This document shows, in pieces, positions 22,351 through 34,180 of a stretch of DNA of 64,000 bases; position 1 is the first letter of the stretch, and the number at the start of each line of letters is the position of its first letter. The DNA is taken from positions 77,728 through 141,727 of the forward strand of contig NW_027192218.1 in assembly GCF_041956535.1 (NCBI RefSeq), in the 5' to 3' direction. Both the position numbers and the translations under genes were made by a program. The notes under the pieces are model-generated. The model had not been told where the DNA came from. It worked only from the letters and a program-made list of their open reading frames with translations, and ran no database searches. The stretch comes from Calcarisporiella thermophila CBS 279.70 (Eukaryota > Calcarisporiellomycota).

Positions 22351-24679
22351 TCATTCATACACCCAAATTTCTAATCGCTCGATTCCATTAAGGCTCGCCT
22401 CGGACTGGAGCACACGTGCGACCTCCAGATCATCGTCGTCCGACAGCTCCACCAGAGCGTTCTCCTCATCGCGGTATTTGATCCGGGGGAAGTCCTTGCA
22501 CTTGAATTTGGCCTTTACTCTCTTTAAAAGGTCATCATACGTCGTGGATTTATCCACCAGGAGGATGCGCACAATATCTGGCTTTACTGCGGCGATACAC
22601 TTGACTTTGATCTAAAACAGGAGGGTTCGTATAGGATAAGTATTTTGGGAAGAAAGAGGGAGGCGGACGAACCCGCTTGGGTGGAAAGATGGATGCTTAC
22701 CCTATCCTTCAACTTCTCCCTCAAATAGGACCCGACTGAACTAGCGGAAGAGTGGGAGGCCATTGAGTGTAAAGAGCAGACGGAGCAGATGGAGCCTATC
22801 GATGCATATGATTGTTTTCTCATATCAATGGGGGTCTAAATGAGGACAAGAAGAGAATACTGTTTAGAGGTCAAGCTTCAAGAAGAAAATCCGGTTGGAA
22901 ATGTACCTTGGAAGCCATCATGTAATGCAGCGGGGGGTTATTCAGCTCCCTATCCTGTGACTCGTTTGGAGGGCTTGGCATGGTGGGGAGAGATTGAGGC
23001 TCGTTTGTACCATTGGGCTGCCAAGGCGTTCTCGAGGTCAAGCTGCCCTTCCACTCTGGCTGCGAATCTCGGCCATAGTCAGACGGGTCAGAGTGAACTT
23101 CGTGCTCTTCGCAGAACATGACCTTCTGTGCTCTCGAACTTCGGTTAGAAATCGTGCGCCGGAATTTGCTCCTCTCCAGTGCGTCTTGTGCGAAGGCGTC
23201 TTCGGAAGGCTTCCGCGGATATGATTCGTCTTTGATTCCATCCAGCTGCGACTCCTTGGAAAGCTTTAGTGGGTTGTTTTCCCATGTCAATGTCGCAGTG
23301 GGGGGAGGAGAAGGCAGGTCGCCGATAGGTGGCTCCTCGCTCTTCTTGCTATATATGTCTGGAGAGTGGTGCTCATCCAACTGCTTGTCGGCTTCCACAT
23401 GACCCGTGCTGCTCTTGCTGCTTGCGGGAGATGCGGATCGCGGGGAGACATTTTCTTCAGACGACTGTGTCCTAGCAATGTTGGGTTGGAGCACAGGGGG
23501 GGCACTATCTCGCATTACATCGGACTGGGATACGATGTCATCGTTTGCCGTTGATGTAAGGAAGTCTGCCGAGTATTCGTCCACGTTCTGATTCAATACA
23601 GCACGGAGAGTTAATACCCTGACTGGGCCATCTCATATGGATTTGAGGTATCCTACCATTTTCTGCGGCCCGCTGAAGTCCGTCGACTGGTCGTCATCAG
23701 TGCTGGCCACCACCTGTGCCTTATCGAGGTAGTTCACCTTCTTTGTATCTTTAACCTTTTCCTCGTCGGGCCTAAAAAGAATGCCCATCGGCATGGAGAA
23801 GACCGTAAAGCCCTGTTGATGAAATGGCGGGAAAGAGCGGGTCAGTGGAGGAATTAAGGAAAACTTAGAAAGCAGAGAGCGGTTACCTCTCCCTCTGCGA
23901 CAATGGCTTCATCAATGGCATTGTGCTCGTTCTTTAGCTTTTGCGAGCGTGCGCGCTCCAAGACCTGAAGGCCCTCCTCCTTCTTATCCAATTTAATGAG
24001 GCAAAGGGCGCGGTTGTAAAGCACCTCGCAAGAGTACAGCTTGAAGTCCATGCCAAGTTGGTTATAGTTTATCACCGTGTTGCCCCGGAAGCACTAGGTT
24101 GGGTTGGAAAAATGGAATGGAAAATAGGCAGAGAAGTCAGTTGGGCCTCGGGCCATTACGAAGGGAACAGAAGCGGCTCACCATTAATGCCTTCGTGAAA
24201 TCCTCCAGGGCCATGCAGTAGCTGCCCAGCAAAAAATTCGACACCCCTCGTTGATAGTGGCAAATGGCAAGGTATTTATCAAGTTTTATTGCGCTGTCAA
24301 ACCACCGGATCTAGTGGAGAGCAGAGATGCAATGGTGAGAGCGGGAATGGCGTAGGGAACTAAACATAAGGGACATACCGCCATGTGTTGCAAACCCTTG
24401 TTTGCATATATGATCCCGATGTTGAATCTCATTCGGGCCTTGTCCGACATGGACTAGTTGCAGGCATTGAGCATCGTGAGTAAGATCAGGATCCCATTGA
24501 AATGCTTTTCCCCATTCCTTACCTTGAAGGTCTCGATGGAATTGTCATACTGCTTTTCGTCAAACTGCTTGACGGCGAGCGTCCAGAGCTCGAGTTCCCG
24601 CTAAGGAGAGCAATCAGAACAGGGGTTAGGGCCGCTTCACAAAGGGTGAGCACAAGGCCACGCTTACTTTAGAAGACAT
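22351..24679 (-). CDS. NADPH oxidase regulator NoxR (p67phox-like)
   Basis: Many short exons; exon 1 encodes only MSSK before a GTAAGC donor. The N-terminal third has TPR repeats (ELELWTLAVKQFDEKQYDNSIETF, split over exons; NIGIIYANKG; CHYQRGVSNFLLGSYCMALED; YNRALCLIKLDKKEEGLQVLE). These bind GTP-Rac in p67phox relatives. An activation-type segment follows (GFTVFSMPMGILFRPDEEKV), then a long Ser/Pro-rich linker with NES-like patches. The end is a PB1 domain: lysine helix KSTTYDDLLKRVKAKFKC, OPCA-type acidic motif DEENALVELSDDDDLEVA, and final LEIWVYE. TPR, activation region and PB1 without SH3 is the fungal NoxR layout, which activates NoxA/NoxB at the membrane. No Nox catalytic gene is in the window. 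Confidence 0.85.
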
Positions 24680-26651
24680 TTGCGGTTACGGGCGCGGGCG
24701 AGAGAGAAAGGCAAGAGGCGGGCAGAGGCTCAAGAGAGGAGTGAGAGCAAACCGCGAGGGTGTTGGGGGGAGAGGCAATATTAAACGAACTCTAGCCTTG
24801 CCGAAAATCCGGGAGACGAGGACGGGCTCGATCGAATTAGCGCCGGGTCTCACGTCCAAATTTAAGGTCGGTTACACGCGGCCAATGGACCCCGCCGATG
24901 GTCTGTGGCAAATCCGATTTTGCATGAGTCCAGTTTTTACAAGGGAAGATCTCCCCGTTTCGTCTCCCGGCCTTGACAAACTTGGAATCGGGCCGAGCGG
25001 CTCTTTGTCGTGTTTCTTCTCTAAGCTTTTCCCACCCATCCTCTGCAAGTCCCGTGGAGGCCTCGCATTTTCAGACCCCAGGCATGGTGAGTATTAGCAG
25101 CCTTCCTTACATGGTCTACGGAGAAACCGCTAGCATCACTATGTGGGGCCGACTCAGTAAGCTTGGCCCAGCGTTCAAGACTTGATTCCCCGCGAGAGCC
25201 TTTTCCGTCTGGGAGTTGGCTGCCTCTGAGCCGCACCGAGGATTGCCGCCCGCACCTTCCCCCCAAGCCCAGGCCGTTGCAATGACCAGCTGCAAGCGGA
25301 GCCGCGGCCCCCTCGCTCAGCCGAACCCTGTTCAAGGGTCCTAGCGCTACCTGTCGACTTGTTGATCCTTTCGTGCTCTTTGCAACTGCCACACAAACAT
25401 CACCCGATCGGACACGTCGGATGCCGAAATTGTTTAGATAGACCAGCTGCCCCCCGAACGGACCAACAAGGCTGGGCCGTGTGGGCTGCTGCTCTCCTCT
25501 GATGCAGCATTTCTTATCTACGCTTTGGCGTGCTCTTTCACACTTGTCCAACTGCTGACGGCTCCGAGCCTTCAATGCACTCGCAATCCCGCCAACACGC
25601 CTCTTTACGCTTTCATAATCCGGTTTCTTAATTGGCCTGCAACACGGCTATTATACACTCCGATTCCTGGAAACCATCTTGCTCCGGTCACTGAATCATC
25701 TTATCCTCTATGGACGGGTAAGAAGACATAATGTTTTTGGATGGATTCTATAGAGGGTAGCTCCGTTTTGTTAAGTCCCACATAAGTCTTCGAGATTTCT
25801 CGGAAAACGTTCCCAATGAGACTCTTCAGATGGGACATTGTCTTAAAAGAGATCAACAGTAACGAAACGATTTCTAGTTCTCCCTCGGGAAAACTTCTCC
25901 CTTTGCGTCATGTTTGCTCAGCCTATCTTTCTCTTGCAATCCGCTTTTCCTATCCGAGAAGCAGCGCAATTGACGCCATAGAGGGCTAGTTTAGCCCCCT
26001 AAGCATCGAAGCATCCGGTTCTTTGGTAATTCCGCGAGTATGGGTTCTTTTGCAGAGCATACCATGAATGCATCAGGATCGACAACATTAATCAATGGAG
26101 GTATCCATGGACCACTTCCTGGGCCCGTGCTCGAAGTTGATTTGATCCGTAGTAAAGCAAGAGCGTTCCAGGTTCCTTGTAGCAGACACTGAGACGTTAT
26201 GTATTTCCTTTGGTAATCTGTCTTAGCGATGACCATATATGGACCCACATTCACATTAACAACAAGGATGGTTCTATTTATTCTCTCCTTATTGGACGCG
26301 AATGTTTGCCTCGTTTGGAATATTATATTAAACAAGGAATCCCGTTATGGCAAATTCTTGAATAAACACATCGACAAGACCCAGCCTTGAAACGGATACA
26401 AACGATCTCGTCGGCCTCCTTGCACATGAAAGCGGTAGAGATAGCATGCTTACCGATTGCCATATAGGACAACCGCTCATGCTCAAATCTTCATGAAGCG
26501 AGAAGAAAAACTGCCAAAATCTCTTCATCTCCAATGAAATAGTATAATTTTATTAAAAATTCTGGAGTCCAAGTATAAAATACAAGAAGAGTGTCTTCGA
26601 AATCAGCACCACCACCCCCCCCCTCCTTCTCCCCCTCTTCCGCCCACTCAA
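24680..26651. other. upstream region of NoxR, including a GC-rich stretch
   Basis: The spacer carries a GC-rich part (about 24780-25600) that contrasts with the AT-rich spacers elsewhere. It has a long minus-strand frame (25021-25575) that resembles no protein I know and is rich in Arg, Gly and Ser. Short hairpins are visible, such as ACCCT...AGGGT near 25325. I compared it by eye with RNase P, SRP, U2, U3 and rRNA landmarks and found no match. From 25700 to 26650 composition is average and no gene is evident. Confidence 0.4.
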
Positions 26652-29106
26652 TTAAAAATCAAACTCTGACCGAAAAGCCCCTAGATTCTTCCGGTCACAG
26701 TGCACGGCAAGATCCTCCCGGCTTTGCATCATGAGCACCGAGCGAAGGGTATCCCACACGCCCTCACTTGAATTGACCATCGACTTTGGAAGGGCGGGCA
26801 GCTGCTCGTCAGAGGTCCCCACCTGACCGGCCTGCAATGCCAAACATCCAAGCAGGTGCTCGGTCGCCTCTCGGTACTGTCCCAAATTCATGCTGCTGAT
26901 GGCCAGGTTATAGCGCGCTCGGATGTAGGACGGCTGGATATCGAGGGCATTGAAATACGCCTCGATGGCGCGTTGGGGCTCTCGGGCGTTAGCCAGCGTG
27001 GCTCCGAGTTTATTCCATAGAAAGTAGTCGTCCGGCCGGGTTGCCAATGCGGCCTGGAAGCAGTCGACCGCCTTCATGTACTCGCCACTCACGTTGAACA
27101 TCACCCCAAGCCCAATCTGAACATCCGCGTCCATCTCGGGGCCAGGGCGGGACCTTGCCGCTTCCAGGAACAGCGAGGACACAAAGGTGTGTCGATCGCC
27201 ATTGATTCGCATCTTGCCCTGCCGCTCGAGGATGGGGGAGTATTTCTCGTGGTTCGCGATCCAGTTTTCAAGCGCATCGTATGCATCAAGCCGGCAGTTC
27301 TCATTCGTGTACGAGGCGGCGATCGCCATCCATGCCTCCAGATCCCGGGGGTTAAGCTGTAGTGCGCGGCGAAGGGCGGCAATGGCGGCCTCGTCCCGCT
27401 CGTTTTCCTGCTGTCGGATACCGAGCTGGCACCAAGCATCCGAGTTGGAGGGATCCTGTTGCACGGCCGCCTCGAGCCTTAAAATGCTATCCATAAGATC
27501 GGCTCCTGGGGTGCCGACCGCCACCGAGGTGGCCAGGTATGGGTTATTCGGCTCAAACTCGTAGTTGTCGTATCTGGGATTGTCGGCTCGATACCCAAGT
27601 CCGCTCGTGTCCCGGAACTTCTCCCAATCCTTCTGAAGAGACTCCCACTCGATGTCTTGCGGCTCCTGGGCGAGGTGCCCGATATTGCGCTTGTATTCCT
27701 CAACCCATTGCTCGAAATCGTACTTGCTTTGTTGCAGCACCTGCTCCAGCTCATCCGACCCTTCCTGCTGGAACTCCTCCGCCCAATTCTCCTGCGCTGT
27801 CCCCCCCGAAAATTCCGTGGCCCAGTCGGTGGCTCCCGTGTGTGCGGTGGCCGCGACCGAGGAGACTTCGTCGGGCCGCTCGAACTCCTCTGTCCAGTTG
27901 CGGTCAAGCTGCTTTGCAAACTCATCCGACCACATCCTGCCGTCCCCGGCCTTACCAATATGCTGTTCGAACTCCGAGATCCAGCTGGGATCACTGGCAT
28001 TCGCTTGCTGTGACCGAGATTGTTGTTGCCCGAATTCGTCCGCCCAAGAGGTCGATGCTTTCGCATTCTCCACTACCTTGTTTCCCTGGATGGTCACCTC
28101 CTGGTCGCGGAGTTTCCGCATGAAATTCATGAAATTAGAGGTTTGGAATTTGGGGTTGCTCGAATCCACGGATTCAACCAGGAGCCCTGCAGTTTTCGCC
28201 AACGACTCTGGAGAGTCTTCGGTGGCGTGCTCCTGCTGGAATTCTGTTGCCCAGGACTCCTGTGCGGCAAACTCACGTTCCCAATCGACACCTGGAATGA
28301 ACATTTTTGGGTTGAAGTAGACATTTTTTAAAAAAAGAAAAAGTGAGAAGTATACCTTGTTTGGCCGCATCAAAAGCCTTCTCAAAGGCCTCTTGAACTG
28401 TGGGGTCCACTGGGCCTAAGGCAGTCTGATGATGAAACTGCTCAAACTCCTTATGCCAATCATCTACCAGCACAAAAAATACAATAGATAAGGATTCATC
28501 TCACAAATATTGCTGGAATAAAAGGCCAGTATTACTCATCGCGTGGGATCGGTTAAAGACGGCCTCAAATTCTTGAAAATCTTGCGGTGGCAAAGGATGC
28601 ATCCCTTCGGAATGTTGCATAAAATCTGCTGCCCAGTCCGATCCGGGCGGGGCATTAGCTGCGACAGGATGTAATGCATCAAGTTCTTTGGACATTTCGG
28701 AGAATGTAAAGTGATCCCGTGGAAGCCGCATGCTTTCTTCTTGAAAGAATGCATCTGAAAACTGGATATGTAAAAGAAGATGGAAAAACAATTTACTTAA
28801 CATAATCAAGTAGGTAGAAATAGCCTGTGTTCAATTACCTCTTGTTCTGACGGTAGATTGGGGCCCATTTTCATAGATCTGATGCCTGTAGCGCGGGAAC
28901 CGTCCTGTCTTTCTGGGACGAATCGCTCCTATAGTAGCGCGGGATCAGAATGTAAAAGTAAGCAACCTTGATATGAGGCATAGAGCTAACTCTATGATGC
29001 GTACCTGTTGATGTGATCGATCCCTCATAAATTGCTTTGTCAATCCAGTTACGGCATTGGAAGGCCCGCATTCAGGGCCTCCTTGTACCAGCTGTGATAG
29101 CGACAT
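26652..29106 (-). CDS. PEX5: peroxisomal targeting signal 1 receptor Pex5
   Basis: About six exons. It begins MSLSQLVQGGPECGPSNAV: the cysteine at residue 13 is in the place of the conserved cysteine that is mono-ubiquitinated during Pex5 recycling. The N-terminal half is disordered and holds about eleven WxxxF/Y motifs that dock on Pex14/Pex13: WAADF, WHKEF, WEREF, WATEF, WADEF, WISEF, WSDEF, WTEEF, WATEF, WAEEF and WVEEY. The C-terminal half has seven TPRs that grip SKL-type tails (NSDAWCQLGIRQQENE, AALRRALQLNPRDLEAWMAI, LGVMFNVSGEYMKAVDCF, YNLAISSMNLGQYREAT), then a C-terminal helix bundle. The fourth exon joins the WHKEF exon through a donor at ATGA|GTAATA. The gene is divergent from CBF5. 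Confidence 0.95.
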
Positions 29107-29452
29107 GATATAGGGGTGATCTGATGTATGAAGTGTGATGTCTCTATTATGCCAAATATATTTTTAAGATTCACGAGACGATTCCTTGGTTACAGATGGA
29201 TATCAGTGATCGTGGATGGAAATTAAGAGTACAAGATCTACAAGCTACTACGAGGTGGAGTAGTTTTAGGATGGGATAGCTTATTAAAAGGGGCACAAAG
29301 CATGTGAAGAAACCAAACCTAACCTAGCCTACTCTCGCTCGCAAGTCACAATTGATGGTAAACAAAACTGTTTGATTTTTGCAGAGTGGACAGAAGCTAA
29401 ATAGTACTATATTGCCTCAATTGGATCCAACTTGAGTCGTCCAGACACAATC
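29107..29452. promoter_or_regulatory. PEX5/CBF5 divergent promoter
   Basis: 346 bp between the two start codons. It contains an AACCTAACCTAGCC stretch near 29319-29332. No site is recognised with confidence. Confidence 0.4.
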
Positions 29453-31225
29453 ATGAGCTCTAAAAAGGCGGTAATTGCTGACAAGAATGTCGCAAAAGAG
29501 CAGCAAGATGGCGATTTTGTCATTAAACCAGAAAAGTAAGCAATTTTTTAATCTGTTTCCTCCAATTTCTGCTGGATTAGAGCTGATCAACAACCTTGTG
29601 TCATTCTACAGCGTGAAGCCTACACTTGACACCAGCAAATGGCCATTGCTTTTGAAGGTGAGTGCGCATCCGATTGTTTCCCACATTATCCCCATATCTA
29701 GACCTGGGCCATATTCATCCCTTCTCCTTATTCGCTAGAATTACGATAAACTCAACGTCCGCACTGGACACTATACGCCCATTCCGGCTGGGTGCTCTCC
29801 ATTGAAGCGTCCCCTGCAAGAATATATCCGCACTGGTGTTATTAACCTCGATAAGCCTGCCAATCCCTCATCACACGAAGTTGTGGCGTGGATTAAGCGC
29901 ATCTTGCGTGTTGAAAAGACAGGCCACTCGGGCACTCTTGATCCCAAGGTTACTGGATGTCTGATCGTGTGCATTGACCGTGCCACACGCCTTGTTAAAT
30001 CCCAACAAAGTGCAGGAAAGGAGTACGTGTGTGTTGTGCGTCTGCACGATGCAATCGAATCAGAGAAGAAGCTCGGGGCTGCCCTTGAGACCCTCACCGG
30101 CGCTCTTTTCCAGCGTCCTCCGTTGATTTCGGCTGTCAAGCGTCAGCTGCGTGTGCGAACCATCCATGAGAGCAAGCTGATTGAGTTCGACAACGAGAGG
30201 CACCTGGGAGTGTTTTGGGTGAGCTGCGAGGCTGGAACCTACATCCGTACGCTGTGTGTGCACTTGGGGCTGTTGCTGGGCGTGGGAGGTCACATGCAAG
30301 AGCTCCGCCGGGTGAGGAGTGGAGCGTTGTCGGAGAACGATGACATGGTCACGATGCATGACGTGCTGGACGCACAGTGGGTCTATGACAACACAAAGGA
30401 CGAGAGCTATCTCCGCCGGGTGATCCGCCCCCTCGAATCCCTGCTCACCGGGTACAAACGCATTGTTGTAAAGGACAGCGCCGTGAATGCGATCTGCTAT
30501 GGGGCCAAGATGATGATTCCCGGTTTGCTGCGCTACGACTCCGGCATCGAGATCAACGAGGAGGTCGTGCTGATGACGACCAAGGGCGAGGCGATTGCCA
30601 TTGCCATTGCCCAGATGTCGACCGCTGAGCTCGCCACCTGCGAGCACGGTGTCGTCGCCAAGATCAAGCGGTGCATCATGGAGAGGGACACCTATCCACG
30701 CAAGTGGGGATTGGGCCCGAAGGCAATGGAGAAGAAGAAGTTGATCAGCGAAGGGAAGCTGGATAAGTATGGGCGCAAAACCGACGCCACCCCCAAGGAG
30801 TGGAAGGATGGATACGTCGAGTACGGAAACGAGAGCCGGGCGAAAGAGGACGAGGCGATGGAGGTCGATGCGAAGACCCCGGTTAAGAAGCCCCTGATTG
30901 AGGAGGTGAAGTCGGATAAGAAGCGCAAGCTGCAGGAGGAGTCCGCCTCCTCTTCCTCCGAGGACGAGGCCGAAGACAAGGAGGAGAAGAAGAAGAAGAA
31001 GAAGGAGAAGAAGGAGAAGAAGAAGAAGGCTAAAGACGAGGGCGAAGAAGTTGAGGTTTGTATCATTTTTTCCTTCTTCTCCACTCGATGCTCGATCCCA
31101 GCCGTACTAACCTAACCTTGACTCTTCTCCCCTCTTAGACACCCAAAAAGTCCAAGAAGGCAAAGACAGAAGAAAAGGGTAGCGAAAAGAAGAAGAAGAA
31201 GAAATCCAAGACCGACGACGAATGA
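29453..31225 (+). CDS. CBF5: H/ACA snoRNP pseudouridine synthase Cbf5/dyskerin
   Basis: Four exons. It starts [15 protein letters not shown]. Exon 3 holds the dyskerin-like region ([20 protein letters not shown]), the TruB catalytic domain with [12 protein letters not shown] and the [12 protein letters not shown] motif carrying the catalytic aspartate, the YVCVVRLH and [18 protein letters not shown] blocks, and the [15 protein letters not shown] block. A PUA domain follows ([34 protein letters not shown]). The tail is Lys/Glu-rich with long Lys runs, and a last short exon (from about 31141) adds more lysines, as in yeast Cbf5. The enzyme isomerises uridines in rRNA in the nucleolus, guided by H/ACA RNAs. 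I looked for snoRNA boxes in its introns and saw none. Confidence 0.96.
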
Positions 31226-31840
31226 AAGCAATGAGCAAAACCTAAAAAATTTCACTTGAGAATAACACTTTTTTGACTTTTATCGTTTATGTAGCATTCT
31301 CTTTTATTTTTCGAGACATTTTTTTTATATTTTTGATTTTTTTTATTATTAAGGGTGGGTCTGTGTGAATAAAATAATCCATGCCAAGGTTTAGATGACG
31401 ATCTATGCGTCTAAGGAGAGGGGAGAATACATTCGGGAAGAGGGAAAGGGAAAAATAATATATGCGCATGTTGCTCCTTGGCCCCCCCAAAGCTCCCCCG
31501 AATGGAATCCCGTTGGAAAAATTTATAGTACCGAGTGGGGGGGGAGGGGCTACGTCACCTCCCTGAGTCGATGGAATTTAAGGTCGCTTTGTTTTTCTTT
31601 GTTTTCCTTTTCTTCCCAGTAAAAAGAAATATCAAAGACACCTCGTCTTTTCACTACACGATTTTCTTTTTTTTTTTTCCTCCCTGCTTTTTCTGTTAAA
31701 GAGACAGTGCTTTGCGCCCACCAAACCGCAATCTTGTCGTTCATGTTTTTAGCATCACTTAAAATCCCGTGCAGTAGTAGAAGAAAAGATCCGCTTATTC
31801 AGTTTATAGGTCACTGTAATTTCTCTCTTGAATCACCAAC
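31226..31840. other. spacer between CBF5 and eIF5
   Basis: T-rich 3' flank, then a G-run (about 31539-31548) followed by TACGTCACC, which contains the ACGTCA core of CREB/ATF-type sites. The last 60 bases look like a short pyrimidine-rich leader before the eIF5 start. Confidence 0.45.
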
Positions 31841-33287
31841 ATGGCAACCATCAACATAAGACGTGATGTCAAGGATAGTTTCTATCGGTACAAGATGCCG
31901 CGCCTTGTCTCTAAGGAAAGTTTGCTTCTGCACTGGCCTGATCAACCACCCCCCCTCCTACATCTTATCTAATCACATGATTTTCCTCTAATGTAGGTCG
32001 AAGGTAAGGGGAATGGCATCAAGACCGTAGTCCCTAATATGGCCGATATTGCCCGCTCGCTCAGCCGTCCCCCAGCTTGTAAGTGGACCCAAAATCAGCT
32101 CGCTAATACACCGATCCGTTTTTGTTTACCCCTTCTTTTTCATATAGATCCGACCAAATACTTCGGCTGCGAGCTTGGTGCGCAAACCAAGTGTGATGCC
32201 AAGAATGACCGCTACATCGTGAATGGGGCCCATGATGCAGAGAAATTGCAGGAGCTGCTTGATGGCTTCATCAAGAAGTTTGTTTTGTGCCCATCCTGCC
32301 AGAACCCAGAGACCGATCTGGTGAGAATCATCCTGCTATTTAATTCCAAGAGGTAGTATATTGTACTGAACTCTGCTTGCCTATGGTGTTGGAAATCAAT
32401 AGATCATCACCAAGGACCAAAACATTCTGCGCGATTGCAAGGCCTGTGGTCAGCGCCAGCCTGTTGACATGCGCCACAAACTGGTCGCCTTCATCCTCAA
32501 GAATCCTCCGGATGATGGCAAGTCCGGCAAGAAGGACAAAAAATCTGCCAACGGCACGGCCTCGGCCAACGTGGGCGGAGGTGACCTCTCGTCCGTGACG
32601 GCCGTAGCTGCAGCGACCGGATCCGAGCCCGCTTCGGCCGCGAATTCGGACGATGAGACGACCGGGATTTTGAAGGAGGCCCACGAGCTGTTGCCGACCG
32701 CCGAGGAGGTCGAAGTCGCGGAGGACGACTGGGCGGTCGACATGTCCGAGGAGGCAGTTGCTGCTCGCATGCGTGAGATGGCCCTGCGGGACAATGGCGA
32801 TGATGATGATGAGGGCGGTCCTCTGGACCAGTTCGGAGACTGGCTGCTTGAGAACCGGTCTGCTTCCGACGCTGACATCTACAAGCGGGCGGAAGAGCTG
32901 GGGATCGCCGGGAAGAGCCGGGCAGTGGCGGTGGTTGCACAGTGCCTTTTCGATGAGAAGATTCTGCAGCAGATCGGACAGCGTCGCAAGTTGCTGTTGA
33001 AGCTTGTCTCGGCCGGCGAGAAACATCAGCGCGCACTGCTTGGGGGCATCGAGCGCGTCATCGACGCCAACCGTACCCTGATGCCCAAGGTTGCCATGAT
33101 CCTCAAGAAGCTGTATGACGAGGACCTCGTGGAGGAGGAGATTTTCCTCAAGTGGGGAGAGCGGGCGAGCAAGCGGTACGTCGACAAGGAGACAAGCAAG
33201 GCCATCCGCAAGGCGGCGGCCAAGTTCCTGGAGTGGCTAGAGAATGCGGAAGAGGAGGACGATGACGATGAAGAGGATGACGAATAG
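31841..33287 (+). CDS. TIF5: translation initiation factor eIF5
   Basis: Four exons. The start reads [20 protein letters not shown], with the arginine near position 15 that supplies the GAP arginine finger for eIF2. The eIF2B/eIF5 domain continues with [32 protein letters not shown] and [20 protein letters not shown]. The C4 zinc ribbon comes from CPSC in exon 3 and CKAC in exon 4. A low-complexity Ala/Ser/Gly linker leads to the C-terminal W2-type HEAT domain ([40 protein letters not shown]) and the aromatic-acidic ending [12 protein letters not shown]. This end binds eIF2-beta and eIF3. Everything expected of the family is present; the acidic tail is slightly extended. Confidence 0.96.
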
Positions 33288-34180
33288 ACAAAGGATACGA
33301 TACAGCACGGTCCTCCCCCCTCTCTTCCTTCTTCCCCCGTACTCGGTGTGAAGTGTGAAAAGTGAAACTACGAAACGAAAAAAAAAAAAAAAATAAATAA
33401 TAATAATTGAATTTCATGGTGAAAACATCGAAAGGGAAAACCTGTTGGTGTGATCACTGGAATATTATATTTTCTTCCTCTTATTATATTTCTACCTTCT
33501 AGTTTCTATTTTTCATCATGATATTTACATATTCGGTAGCGTATGGTTTATTTTTCTCTTTCTCTCTTTCTTTTCTCATTCTTTCTCTACTCTCTTATTT
33601 TTCTAAATAGGATGAAAACAGTATTTTTCCTAAAGTAACAAAAAAAAATAAAAATAAAAATAAAAAGAGTATAACTAAAACAGCAAACATCATTTTTTTA
33701 TATATAGAAAAAGAAAATAAAAAAAACACCTTGAAAGACGAATTATATATACAAATGATAACAAAAAAAGATGTGGTATCATTTTATCACGCACAGGCAT
33801 CACTACTCATGAGGGAGAGATGGAGAAAGGGAGGGAAAAACAAGGGGGGTGGGGGGGAGCAAAGAGGATGTGTAAAAAGAAGTAATGCTTCTACTCTGAC
33901 GACGAAACAGACAAATAAAAAAAATATATAAAGAAAAAATAAAAAATAAAGATAGATTACAGAAGAAAGATTTGTATCAAAAATCATCCTGAACCGTCTT
34001 TCAAGCAATGGACCTCTCGTGTGCATCGCCCGTCCTCTCCAACAACCAAACATGAGGAGTAGTAGAGGTGATTCGCCTGGTGCTCTTGCTGTCGACTAGG
34101 CTCCCCCTCTCCTCGCCTCCTCCTTCTACCCCTCTTTCCCCATAAACGAGAGCTGGGAACATTCATCCGAGCGGCCGTGG
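33288..34180. other. convergent AT-rich spacer
   Basis: Lies between the convergent eIF5 and MADS genes. Poly-A (about 33379-33393), A/T simple repeats (about 33643-33670 and 33910-33950) and a G-run near 33845-33857. No gene is seen. Confidence 0.5.

Noticed and set aside
25021-25575. 184-codon minus-strand frame in the GC-rich block
   Set aside because: Not called as a gene: Arg/Gly/Ser-rich, no domain, no clear splice partners. Kept only as an unexplained region.
27539-28320. Long plus-strand frames (194 and 222 codons) over PEX5
   Set aside because: Complement of the Trp/Glu/Phe-rich PEX5 region; Cys/Ser-rich nonsense.
32340-33026. 228-codon minus-strand frame over eIF5
   Set aside because: Antisense to a clear eIF5 exon; the frame follows from GC-rich third positions.
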